Made by a program: the position numbers and the translations under genes | Source: Methanobacteriota archaeon | GTDB lineage: Archaea; Halobacteriota; Methanosarcinia; Methanotrichales; Methanotrichaceae | Direction of reading: 5' to 3' | DNA length: 64,000 nucleotides | NCBI GenBank assembly: GCA_029553285.1 | Contig: JAKPCO010000101.1 | Span: 1-64,000, forward strand | The notes under the pieces: generated by a model | Seen by the model: only the letters and a program-made list of their open reading frames with translations | Told to the model about the DNA's origin: nothing | Databases searched by the model: none | Shown: one piece after another, positions 26,071 to 34,197 of the stretch | Layout of the letters: the number at the start of each line of letters is the position of its first letter | Position numbering within the stretch: the stretch's first letter is position 1

Positions 26071-26828
26071 TAAGTTTCTCCTCAAGCGCACTGGTAAACA
26101 GGCCTTTCGACTGGGCATACCAGCTTGAGGATTTAGGATACACAGGCTGGGAGATCGTCTGCGAGGGCATGCAGCGTCTCACCGAAGATAACGTGGACGA
26201 GGCGAGAAAGATAGCAGAGACGACAGATCTGGTGATAACACTTCATCTCCCCTATTCTGACCTGAACCTTGCATCTGTGAACCAGCCCATATGGGAGGAG
26301 AGCATCAGGCAGATGAAGAGCTGTTTGACTCTGGCAGCGGATTTCACAGAGCTCGCTGTGGTTCACCCTGGCCATCTCTCCCCTCTCGGAACCCAGGTGC
26401 CGGACCGCGCGTGGGAACAGAACATTCTCGGGATAAGGAGCATATGCGATCACGCCGCTGATCTGGGAATCACAATTGCTGTTGAGAACATGGTCAACAT
26501 ACCAACGCTGCTGGGCAGGGCGCCGTTCGAGATCGTTGGAATCATGGACACGGTCGACAGGGAGAACCTGGGCTTCACGCTCGATGTGGGGCATGCAAAC
26601 ACAAACGGAAACCTGAAGGAGTTCCTGGAGATCAGAGAGAGGATAACACACGTCCACATACATGACAACCACGGGGAGAGGGATGAGCATCTGCCTGTCG
26701 GCTCAGGGACCGTCGACTGGCAGCTTGTCTTTTCATCGCTCAATGGATACAGAGGCAGATACGTCACAGAGGCCAGATCCCTGGTACAGGGCCAGACGAG
26801 CCTGAACAGAATAAAAAGGTTGATGTAA
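26067..26828 (+). CDS. Sugar isomerase/AP endonuclease family 2 barrel protein
   Basis: 253 aa TIM barrel of the xylose isomerase-like superfamily. Metal-ligand positions are visible: His in ITLHLPYS, His in AVVHPGH, Glu in AVENM, Asp and His in LDVGHAN, His pairs in THVHIHDNHGERDEH and a late Glu in YVTEA. It could be a sugar or sugar-phosphate isomerase or epimerase, or an endonuclease IV relative; the family motifs do not decide. It follows UPF0201 with an ATGA overlap and precedes translin by 60 bases. Confidence 0.85.
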   Translation: MISFSSSALVNRPFDWAYQLEDLGYTGWEIVCEGMQRLTEDNVDEARKIAETTDLVITLHLPYSDLNLASVNQPIWEESIRQMKSCLTLAADFTELAVVHPGHLSPLGTQVPDRAWEQNILGIRSICDHAADLGITIAVENMVNIPTLLGRAPFEIVGIMDTVDRENLGFTLDVGHANTNGNLKEFLEIRERITHVHIHDNHGERDEHLPVGSGTVDWQLVFSSLNGYRGRYVTEARSLVQGQTSLNRIKRLM

Positions 26829-26888
26829 GGAGGGTAAGGGGACGGATCGTTCCGCACTGGCTGGATCTGCGCACCCCAGAGCAAAGAG

Positions 26889-27551
26889 ATGAGGCGAGAA
26901 GATAAGAGCGATCTGGACGATCTCATCGATGAGCTCCTGAAACACTTCGATGAGAAGGATGCTGCCAGGGAGGAGGCGCTGAGGCTTTCCAGAATTGTAA
27001 TCAGATTGGCATCAACCGCCATACGCGCCACTCACAGAAGGGAGCGGAGCGAGGCGGAGAGGCTTCTCAAAGAGGCGCGTGAGCATCTCAGCGCGATAAA
27101 GAACCTCCTGATCACGCATCAGGACGTGAGATGCTCTGGATTTGTGGACGATGCAGAGCAGGAGTTCGTCGAGGCGAGCGTCCTCTTCTCCCTGATATTC
27201 GAGGGGAGAATGCCCACCCACGTGGATCTCGATGTCGATCCGGTGAGCTATCTCGGCGGCCTTGGCGATCTGACGGGCGAGCTCAGGCGGAGCATACTGG
27301 AATTAATAAGAAACGGCAGGCCTGAGGATGGAGAGGTCCTCCTCGAGATAATGGAGGAGATATACCACATGCTCATGAGGTTCGATTACCCTGAGGCCAT
27401 CATGCGCGGGCTCCGCCGGAAGACAGATCTGGCGAGGTCGATGATAGAGAGGACGCGCGGCGACATAACAAACGCCATCCAGATACAGTCCCTCGAGAGG
27501 CATCTCGCCCTTCTGGAGGATAAGCTTAAAGGGTCGTACTCAGATCTCTAG
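26889..27551 (+). CDS. Translin family protein
   Basis: 220 aa, all helical. Translins form octameric rings that bind single-stranded nucleic acid, and archaeal members are related to the eukaryotic translin-TRAX nuclease. The YLGGLGDLTGELRR segment and the preceding LDVDPVSY strand are the family signature. An acidic EFVEAS helix holds candidate catalytic glutamates. It overlaps no gene but lies only three bases from sepS, suggesting cotranscription and a link to RNA metabolism. Confidence 0.9.
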   Translation: MRREDKSDLDDLIDELLKHFDEKDAAREEALRLSRIVIRLASTAIRATHRRERSEAERLLKEAREHLSAIKNLLITHQDVRCSGFVDDAEQEFVEASVLFSLIFEGRMPTHVDLDVDPVSYLGGLGDLTGELRRSILELIRNGRPEDGEVLLEIMEEIYHMLMRFDYPEAIMRGLRRKTDLARSMIERTRGDITNAIQIQSLERHLALLEDKLKGSYSDL

Positions 27552-27554
27552 AGC

Positions 27555-29192
27555 ATGAAGTTCGACCCGGCCGAGATCAGAGAGGCTGCTGAAAAGGACT
27601 TTGATAGCGCCTGGAAACGTGGCGTTGACTATCTCGAGAGGCCCTCGCTGGAGAGGACCTATCCGAGAAGGAGCTATTCTCACGGAAGACCGCACCCTGT
27701 CTTCGAGACCATCCAGAGGCTCAGGGAGGCCTATCTGCGCATGGGGTTCACAGAGATGATGAATCCCGTTATAGTGGATGCACAGGAGGTCCACAGACAG
27801 TTCGGATCCGAGGCGCTTGCTGTTCTTGACAGATGCTTTTACCTCGCAGGCCTGCCGCGGCCGGATGTTGGCATCTCAGAGAGCAGGCTCTCGATGATCA
27901 GGTCGATAATGGGAAGGGATATCACCGCTGAGGAGATAGAGGCTCTCAGAGAGGTGCTGCACAGTTACAAGAAGGGCGCTGTGGAGGGAGACGACCTGGT
28001 TCCGGAGATCTCCAGGGCGATCAACGCCCCTGACTCCCAGGTATCGATGATGCTCGAGAGCGTGTTCCCGGAGTTCAGAGAGCTCAAACCGGAGCCCACA
28101 AGCAGGACCCTGAGGAGCCACATGACCTCCGGGTGGTTCATATCGCTCTCGAACCTATGGTACAGGACGCCCCTGCCTGTGCGCCTGTTCTCTGTGGACA
28201 GATGCTTCAGAAGGGAGCAGTCGGAGGATGCAGCCCGTCTCATGTCCTATCACTCTGCGAGCTGTGTTGTGATGGACGAGGAGATGTCTGTGGACGAGGG
28301 GAAGGCGATCTCAGAGGGGCTTCTGAGCCAGTTCGGGTTCGAGAACTTCAGGTTCAGGCCGGATGAGAAGCGCTCCAAGTACTACATTCCGGGGACGCAG
28401 ATAGAGGTCTACGCCTACCATCCAGGCCTTGTGGGATCTGAGACGAAGTACGGGAGCGGCTGGGTCGAGATAGCAACCTTCGGTGTGTACTCGCCAACAG
28501 CCCTGGCCCAGTACGATATTCCATACCCCGTTCTGAACCTGGGGCTTGGCGTTGAGCGCCTGGCGATGATACTCTACGGATCGAAGGACCTCCGTGCTCT
28601 GTCCTATCCGCAGCTCCAGCCAGACTGGAGCCTGAAGCCGATCGAGATCGCCAGGATGATACATGTGGATAAGAGCCCTATGACCAGCGCAGGGAGAGAT
28701 ATAGCGAGGTCGATCGTGGAGACCTGTGTGAAGCATGGAAACACCCCCTCGCCGTGCGAGTTCGACGCGTGGGAGGGAGAGCTCTTCGGCCGGAGGATAA
28801 AGGTATCTGTGGTCGAGCCGGAGGAGAACACAAAGCTATGCGGCCCCGCTTATCTCAATGAGATCGTGGTCTACAGGAACGAGATACTTGGGATACCGAG
28901 AACCCCGAAGTGGGAGGCCGCCTTCGAGGAGGGCGTCCAGACCGGCATAAGGTTCATAGATGCGTTTGCGGAGCTGGCAGCGCATGAGATCGAGATCGCG
29001 ACCATTGGGGGAAGGGATAGCGAGACCAGGGTGAGGATCGTGAGGACCGCGGGCGAGATCAATGTGAGGATCGATCCTGCTCTGGAGAGGTACATCACGA
29101 GCTACAAGAAACGCATAGATGTCCGCGGGCCGGTGTTCACAACAGTGCGCTCAAAGCTGCTGCAGGGGGATCAATACGGAGAGAAGACCTGA
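27555..29192 (+). CDS. sepS: O-phosphoseryl-tRNA(Cys) synthetase
   Basis: 545 aa class II synthetase. It charges tRNA-Cys with O-phosphoserine, the methanogen route to Cys-tRNA that needs SepCysS as the second enzyme. The N-terminal block (MKFDP, DFDSAW, GRPHPV), motif 2 [13 protein letters not shown] and motif 3 [13 protein letters not shown] are visible, and the length is typical. ATG 27555 lies three bases after the translin stop. SepCysS and a cysteinyl-tRNA synthetase are not in the window. This gene is nearly diagnostic of a methanogen-type archaeon. Confidence 0.97.
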   Translation: MKFDPAEIREAAEKDFDSAWKRGVDYLERPSLERTYPRRSYSHGRPHPVFETIQRLREAYLRMGFTEMMNPVIVDAQEVHRQFGSEALAVLDRCFYLAGLPRPDVGISESRLSMIRSIMGRDITAEEIEALREVLHSYKKGAVEGDDLVPEISRAINAPDSQVSMMLESVFPEFRELKPEPTSRTLRSHMTSGWFISLSNLWYRTPLPVRLFSVDRCFRREQSEDAARLMSYHSASCVVMDEEMSVDEGKAISEGLLSQFGFENFRFRPDEKRSKYYIPGTQIEVYAYHPGLVGSETKYGSGWVEIATFGVYSPTALAQYDIPYPVLNLGLGVERLAMILYGSKDLRALSYPQLQPDWSLKPIEIARMIHVDKSPMTSAGRDIARSIVETCVKHGNTPSPCEFDAWEGELFGRRIKVSVVEPEENTKLCGPAYLNEIVVYRNEILGIPRTPKWEAAFEEGVQTGIRFIDAFAELAAHEIEIATIGGRDSETRVRIVRTAGEINVRIDPALERYITSYKKRIDVRGPVFTTVRSKLLQGDQYGEKT

Positions 29193-29203
29193 TCTCAATA
29201 TCG

Positions 29204-29874
29204 ATGAAAAAAGGCTTGCCGGAGAGTCTGCCGCGTCACTGGTCAGGGACGGCATGGTCGTGGGCCTCGGCACAGGCTCCACTGTTGCATGGACGATAAG
29301 GGCGATCGGGAGAATGGTTGCTGACGGCTTCGATCTTCTCGGCGTTCCGACATCGTATCAGTCAGAGGCGCTGGCGATAGAGTGCGGGATTCCGCTGACA
29401 ACACTATCGCAAAATCCAGTGCTGGACCTGGCCATAGATGGCGTCGATCAGATCGATACCAGGATGAATGCCATCAAGGGCGGAGGTGCTGCGCACACAC
29501 GGGAGAAGGTGGTATCGATCGCTGCCAGGCGTTTCGTGGTTGTGGCAGATGGATCGAAATGGGTGGAGGTGTTGAACAGAACGGTTCCTGTAGAGGTCCT
29601 GCCGTTTGCGGCGAGGGTCGTCGAGCGCGAGCTCATCAGGATTGGCGGATCCCCTGTGATACGTCAGGCCCGTATGAAGGACGGTCCGGTGATAACAGAC
29701 AACGGGAACTTTGTGATGGACGTATCTTTTGGAGAGATACGGGAGCCTGTCTCTCTATCCCAACAGATATCTCAGATACCGGGCGTGGTTGAGCACGGGA
29801 TATTCACAAAAATACATGAGCTTCACATCGCCCGCAACGGGACTGTGGAGGTGATCAGGAGGGATGATCTCTGA
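29204..29874 (+). CDS. rpiA: Ribose-5-phosphate isomerase A (start irregular)
   Basis: It interconverts ribose-5-P and ribulose-5-P. The protein shows [30 protein letters not shown] and VADGSKW, all family hallmarks. The start is odd. The RpiA frame has no ATG, GTG or TTG near its N-terminus; the only in-frame ATG is 29119, inside sepS, which would add a Cys-rich tail of about 30 residues. An ATG at 29204, 12 bases after the sepS stop, is followed by six A. With one more A it would read directly into Lys-Lys-Arg-Leu-Ala-Gly-Glu, the expected N-terminus. As given, it is out of frame by one base, so the coordinates here are not a multiple of three. A sequencing error or slippage on the A-run is likely. 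It overlaps mtnA by 11 bases. Confidence 0.85.
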
Positions 29875-30880
29875 GTCCAGAACAATCTGGTGGGAAGATG
29901 GGATAAAGACCATAGACCAGACCAGGCTCCCCGCGGAGTTCGTCGTGATCACGATCAGAAGCGTGAAGGAGCTCGTAAACGCGATCGTATCCCTCAAGAT
30001 ACGCGGTGCTCCGGCGCTCGGCGCCGCCGGAGGGTACGGCATCGCACTGGCCGCGATGCGTTCGAAGTTTCAGGACAGAGATGGTGTGCTGCAGGAGATG
30101 GAGATCGCTGCGGAGATGATCAAAAGCTCCAGGCCTACAGCGATCAACCTCTCATGGGGTGTGGACCGGGTTCTGAGAGCGGCTCAGGCCGAAGAGATCG
30201 CTGATGAGGTGAGGGAGATTGCGCTCCGCGAGGCTGAGAGGATCGCAGAGGAGGATCTGATCGTCAACAGGATGATCGGCAGAAACGGCGCGAAGCTCCT
30301 GAATGATGGCGACAGGGTTCTCACACACTGCAACGCTGGCAGGCTTGCCTGCGTCGGATGGGGCACAGCCCTCGGTGTGATACGCCAGGCTGTGATGGAC
30401 GGGAAGGAGATTCATGTTTACGCCTGTGAGACCAGGCCCCTGAACCAGGGATCGAGGCTCACAGCCTGGGAGCTCATGGAGGACGGCATAGATGTGACCC
30501 TGGTTTGCGACAGCGTATCTGGCATGCTCATGCGCAGGGGCGTGATCGACAGGGTTATAGTGGGCGCGGACAGGATCACGAGGGACGTGGTCTTCAACAA
30601 GATAGGAACCTACACGCATGCAGTCCTTGCAAAAGCGCATGGAATCCCGTTCTATGTGGCAGCGCCGCTCTCGACGTTCGATGGAGCACACGATGAGAGC
30701 GGGATAATGATCGAGGAGAGGGATGGTGACGAGCTCAGACGTCTCGGGGACGCAAGGCTCGCGCCGGAGGGCGTGAAGGTTTACAATCCAGCATTCGACG
30801 CCACGCCGGTTGAGCTCGTCAGCGCGATAATAACGGAGAAGGGAGTGTTCAGGCCGCCGCTCATGCCTCCCGGCATCTAA
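29864..30880 (+). CDS. mtnA: S-methyl-5-thioribose-1-phosphate isomerase
   Basis: 338 aa of the eIF2B-related isomerase family. It turns methylthioribose-1-P into methylthioribulose-1-P in methionine salvage, and related archaeal forms may also act on ribose-1-P-type substrates. Motifs are [23 protein letters not shown] (catalytic Cys), [16 protein letters not shown] (catalytic Asp), FNKIGTY and NPAFDATP. It begins 11 bases inside rpiA, so the two pentose isomerases are translationally coupled. It is distinct from the R15P isomerase at 13789. Confidence 0.93.
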   Translation: MISESRTIWWEDGIKTIDQTRLPAEFVVITIRSVKELVNAIVSLKIRGAPALGAAGGYGIALAAMRSKFQDRDGVLQEMEIAAEMIKSSRPTAINLSWGVDRVLRAAQAEEIADEVREIALREAERIAEEDLIVNRMIGRNGAKLLNDGDRVLTHCNAGRLACVGWGTALGVIRQAVMDGKEIHVYACETRPLNQGSRLTAWELMEDGIDVTLVCDSVSGMLMRRGVIDRVIVGADRITRDVVFNKIGTYTHAVLAKAHGIPFYVAAPLSTFDGAHDESGIMIEERDGDELRRLGDARLAPEGVKVYNPAFDATPVELVSAIITEKGVFRPPLMPPGI

Positions 30881-31079
30881 GTCTGCTCACACCACTGAAG
30901 AGGCGATGACCTGCAGGCTTCATGATACTGCGATCTCCGTTTCAGCACACCCCATTCGGTGGTCAGGCCACGATCCAGGCATGCGAGATGCGAAAACCAA
31001 CAGTTAGATATCCTGCCAGAGGTATATCCATGCAGCTTTGAGATAGGACATTCCAGAAGCTCTGTTTGGTGGTTGAAAC

Positions 31080-31430
31080 ATGAGGACGATATCGGTTATC
31101 TCTGTCCTGATCCTGCTTCTCGCATCCGGCTGTCTCGAGCGGGAGGGCTCCCAGACATCAGGCTCCTCTGAGCTGACCGCGAAGATCATCTCCCCGAAGG
31201 CGGGAGCTGTTCTCTCAAAGGGTCCTGTGGTCATGGAGGCCAGCGCGAGCGGCGGAAGAGGCCCGTACACATACGAATGGTGGTCGAGCATGAACAGATT
31301 TCTTGGGTCTGGTAGCAAGATAAAGGTCGACTCGAGCACTCTGAAGAAAGGCGAGCATCTCATAGTTGTCAAGGTCCGCGACTCCACAGGGAAGGAGGTT
31401 CAGGGAAGTGTCATCGTGGATGTGATCTGA
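31080..31430 (+). CDS. Small secreted lipoprotein with Ig/PKD-like domain
   Basis: 116 aa. Signal peptide with a lipobox LASGC (Cys18), then a short linker and one beta-sandwich domain (residues about 35-116). That domain has the ISPKAGAVLSKG, GPYTYEWW and VVKVRDSTGKEV strands seen in PKD/Ig-like surface domains. It would be anchored outside the cell. The ATG follows GGTGGTTGAAAC. It sits alone between mtnA and sufC; the 200-base gap before it holds no gene. Confidence 0.78.
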   Translation: MRTISVISVLILLLASGCLEREGSQTSGSSELTAKIISPKAGAVLSKGPVVMEASASGGRGPYTYEWWSSMNRFLGSGSKIKVDSSTLKKGEHLIVVKVRDSTGKEVQGSVIVDVI

Positions 31431-31550
31431 AGCTTCACATCCTCAAAATCCATGCGCACATGTGATTTCCTTCAGAGGCCTCGTGGTGATGCGAAAGTGT
31501 AAATAAACTGAGATCTCAACAGAACTCAACCAACCCTGGAGGTGTTCGGG

Positions 31551-32279
31551 CTGCTCGAGATAGAGGATCTGCATGTCAGCATCGGCGGCAGGATGGTTCT
31601 GAAGGGCATAAACCTCAAGATCGATAGGGGAGAGAATCATGCCCTCTTCGGGCCGAACGGATGCGGCAAGACCACACTGCTGAATACGATAGCAGGTGTG
31701 CCCAGATATGTAGTTGAAAGAGGAAGGATACTGTTCAAAGGAAAAGATATAACCCATATGTCAATGGACGAGCGGGCCAGGATGGGGATAGGGATCGCGT
31801 TTCAGAGCCCGCCTGCGATAAGGGGGCTGAAGCTGAAGGATCTCATAAAGCTGTGCAACCCTGAGGCGAACCCGGAGAAGGTGCTGAAGGAGATGAACTT
31901 CCTGGAGTTCGCGGATCGTGAGGTCAACCGCGGCTTCTCCGGAGGGGAGATCAAGAGATCCGAGATGGCCCAGCTGCTTGCGCAGAGGCCGGAGCTTGTG
32001 ATGCTGGACGAGCCAGATTCAGGAGTGGATCTGGAGAACATAAAGCTCATCGGCAGGGCGATAAACAAGCTCACTGAGAAGGACACGAAGCCGAGCAAGA
32101 GGATCCGCTCCGGCATCATAATCACACACTTCGGCCATATACTCGATTACATTTCAGTAGACAAAGCCCATGTGATGCTGGAGGGCACGATAGTCTGTAC
32201 GGGCAGCCCGAGGGAGATACTGGAGCAGATCAAGACAAGAGGATACGAGGGGTGTGCCAGGTGCCTATGTCCGACATAG
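31551..32279 (+). CDS. sufC: SufC-type Fe-S assembly ATPase (probable CTG start)
   Basis: 242 aa ABC ATPase driving the SufBC scaffold for iron-sulfur clusters. It has Walker A GPNGCGKTT, Q-loop FQSPP, signature FSGGEIKRSEMAQ, Walker B VMLDEPDSGVD and switch ITHFG. SufC proteins normally begin Met-Leu-Glu-Ile, which here is encoded from a CTG at 31551. A near-perfect GGAGGTG (31538-31544) is spaced six bases before it. The only other candidate, GTG 31542, lies inside that ribosome site. It overlaps sufB by 13 bases. Confidence 0.92.
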   Translation: MLEIEDLHVSIGGRMVLKGINLKIDRGENHALFGPNGCGKTTLLNTIAGVPRYVVERGRILFKGKDITHMSMDERARMGIGIAFQSPPAIRGLKLKDLIKLCNPEANPEKVLKEMNFLEFADREVNRGFSGGEIKRSEMAQLLAQRPELVMLDEPDSGVDLENIKLIGRAINKLTEKDTKPSKRIRSGIIITHFGHILDYISVDKAHVMLEGTIVCTGSPREILEQIKTRGYEGCARCLCPT

Positions 32280-33478
32280 CTGAGAGGGCGAGGAAGGCTC
32301 TGGGCAAGAAGGCCACCTACGGCCCGGATGTGGATCTCGAAAAATACGATGTTGAGGCTAAGCCTCACGAAGAGATTCAGAGGCTTGAGGAGATACCGGA
32401 GGACGTCAGGAAGGCAGCGCTGGGGGTCGGCGTTACTCTTGAGAAGGAGGTCGGTGGTGCGTACATCCAGATGGACCAGACGCCGGTCGTTGCGAGATCC
32501 TCCACCGAGGGGATCGAGGTGCTGGATATAGCCACTGCCCTGAAGAAGTATGATGGCCTCAGAGACTACTGGTGGAAGCTCGTGCCTGTGGACCAGGACA
32601 AGTACACGGCAGATGTTGCCCTCCATCCGCCGGCCGGGTACTTCCTCAGGGCGAAGAGGGGCGCGAAGACGATATTCCCGCTGAAGAGCTGCTTGTATCT
32701 CGGACAGACGAATCTGAACCAGAGGGTGCACAACATAATAATAGCGGAGGAGGGGAGCGAGCTTCATGTCATCACAGGGTGCACGACGCCGAGCCACGTG
32801 CAGAGGGGTTTGCATCTTGGCGTGTCTGAGTTCTTCATAAAGAAGGGCGCACACGTCAGCTTCACAATGATTCACAACTGGGGGCGCGAGGTCGAGGTCA
32901 GGCCCAGGACAGCGATATACATGGAGGAGGGCGCCACGCTCTCGAACAACTACATCTGCCTGACGCCCGCCAAGACCCTTCAGACATACCCGAAGGCGAT
33001 ACTGGACGGGAAAGGAGCGGTGGCGAGCTTTAACACCGTGCTGTACGCTAAGGAGGGACATCTCGATACCGGAAGCGAGGTTGTGCTCAGGGCGCCCGGA
33101 TGCAGCGCGGACTCCATAACAAGAGCGGTCTCGGTCGGCGGGGAGATAATAACCAGAGGAAAGATGGTCGGCGAGGTGCCCGACGTCAAGGCACATCTGG
33201 AATGCGTCGGGCTGATCCTCTCAGAGAAGGGGAGGATCGACTCCATACCGGAGCTCGATGGGAGATGCGGCGGTCTTGACATGTCTCACGAAGCAGCGGT
33301 CGGCAAGATCTCGGAGCTGGAGCTGGAGTACCTCATGGCTAGGGGCCTGACAAAGGATCAGGCGACCGGCGTCATAGTCAGGGGATTCCTGGATGTGGAG
33401 ATAAAGGGCCTGCCAGAGTCCCTCAGGGAGGAGCTGAGGAGGATAACGCAGCTTCAGGAGCTGCATGGAGGAGCCTGA
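32267..33478 (+). CDS. sufB: SufB/SufD-type Fe-S scaffold protein
   Basis: 403 aa. Partner of SufC in cluster assembly. The C-terminal right-handed beta-helix core is clear (EEGATLSNNYICL, GCSADSITRAVSVGGEI, HLECVGLILSEKGRIDSIPEL) and ends in SHEAAVGKISELELEYLMARGL, the SufBD signature. The scaffold Cys in LECVG is present. I chose ATG 32267; a GTG at 32252 is possible. Only one SufBD gene is present, as in other methanogen SufBC pairs. Confidence 0.93.
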   Translation: MSDIAERARKALGKKATYGPDVDLEKYDVEAKPHEEIQRLEEIPEDVRKAALGVGVTLEKEVGGAYIQMDQTPVVARSSTEGIEVLDIATALKKYDGLRDYWWKLVPVDQDKYTADVALHPPAGYFLRAKRGAKTIFPLKSCLYLGQTNLNQRVHNIIIAEEGSELHVITGCTTPSHVQRGLHLGVSEFFIKKGAHVSFTMIHNWGREVEVRPRTAIYMEEGATLSNNYICLTPAKTLQTYPKAILDGKGAVASFNTVLYAKEGHLDTGSEVVLRAPGCSADSITRAVSVGGEIITRGKMVGEVPDVKAHLECVGLILSEKGRIDSIPELDGRCGGLDMSHEAAVGKISELELEYLMARGLTKDQATGVIVRGFLDVEIKGLPESLREELRRITQLQELHGGA

Positions 33479-33489
33479 AGGCAAGCGCC

Positions 33490-34197
33490 TCACAGACGCC
33501 TGATCTCTGGGAAGACCATCACCTCCCCCTCCATCTCGACCACGGGATGGAGTTTTCCAGTGTCCACCCTTCTCAGCAGGGGCGACAGGAGATCGGGAGC
33601 TTCGAGATGGTTCACAGCCACACCCTGGCAGAGTGGATTGAATGCAGGCAGGACGATGATGTCCATGCCGTCCATGAGACCCATGCCGAAGAGGTAGCAC
33701 GGTATGCGCATCATCTCGACATCGAGCACCGGATGCTCGTGGCCAATTATCAGATGGCCGTGCTCCCGCAGGTCCTCATCCCCATGGGATACCGTGTATC
33801 CTCCCTCATCATATCTCCTCTGAGCTTTGAATCCCATGTAGGGCAGCATTCCATCGTGTGTGCCTGAGACGAGAATCAGATCGCACCTTGGCCGGATTGC
33901 GCTCAATACAATTTCAAGCTTCCTCCGTATCCTCTGATCCGCCCGTCCGAATGAATGGACCACATCCCCGGCGAGGACGAGCTTTCTTGGATTGAATCTC
34001 TCGAGCAAGATCCCAATCCTTCGCAGGAGCTCCTCCATCTCTCTCAGCGGGAAGAGGAGCCCCTGGGCGAAGAGCTCCTCCTCAAGGCCGATGTGAATAT
34101 CAGAGAGCACACACGTTCCCGTCTCTTTAATATAGAGAGATCCAAGAAGAAAATCGAACCTTTCAATCAGATGCTCTTGTAGATCCTTGATGTTCAC
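33490..34197 (-). CDS. Calcineurin-like phosphoesterase linked to Lhr
   Basis: 235 aa metallophosphoesterase. Metal motifs are DIHIG, GDVVHSF, HGD and GHEHP. The usual GNHD loop reads GTHD here, with Thr replacing the metal-ligand Asn. It overlaps the Lhr helicase gene by four bases, an arrangement common in archaea that suggests a shared role in DNA or RNA repair. It resembles the MJ0037-type family. The altered GNHD may weaken or change metal binding. The stop is at 33490, convergent with sufB 12 bases away. Confidence 0.88.
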   Translation of the reverse strand: MNIKDLQEHLIERFDFLLGSLYIKETGTCVLSDIHIGLEEELFAQGLLFPLREMEELLRRIGILLERFNPRKLVLAGDVVHSFGRADQRIRRKLEIVLSAIRPRCDLILVSGTHDGMLPYMGFKAQRRYDEGGYTVSHGDEDLREHGHLIIGHEHPVLDVEMMRIPCYLFGMGLMDGMDIIVLPAFNPLCQGVAVNHLEAPDLLSPLLRRVDTGKLHPVVEMEGEVMVFPEIRRL

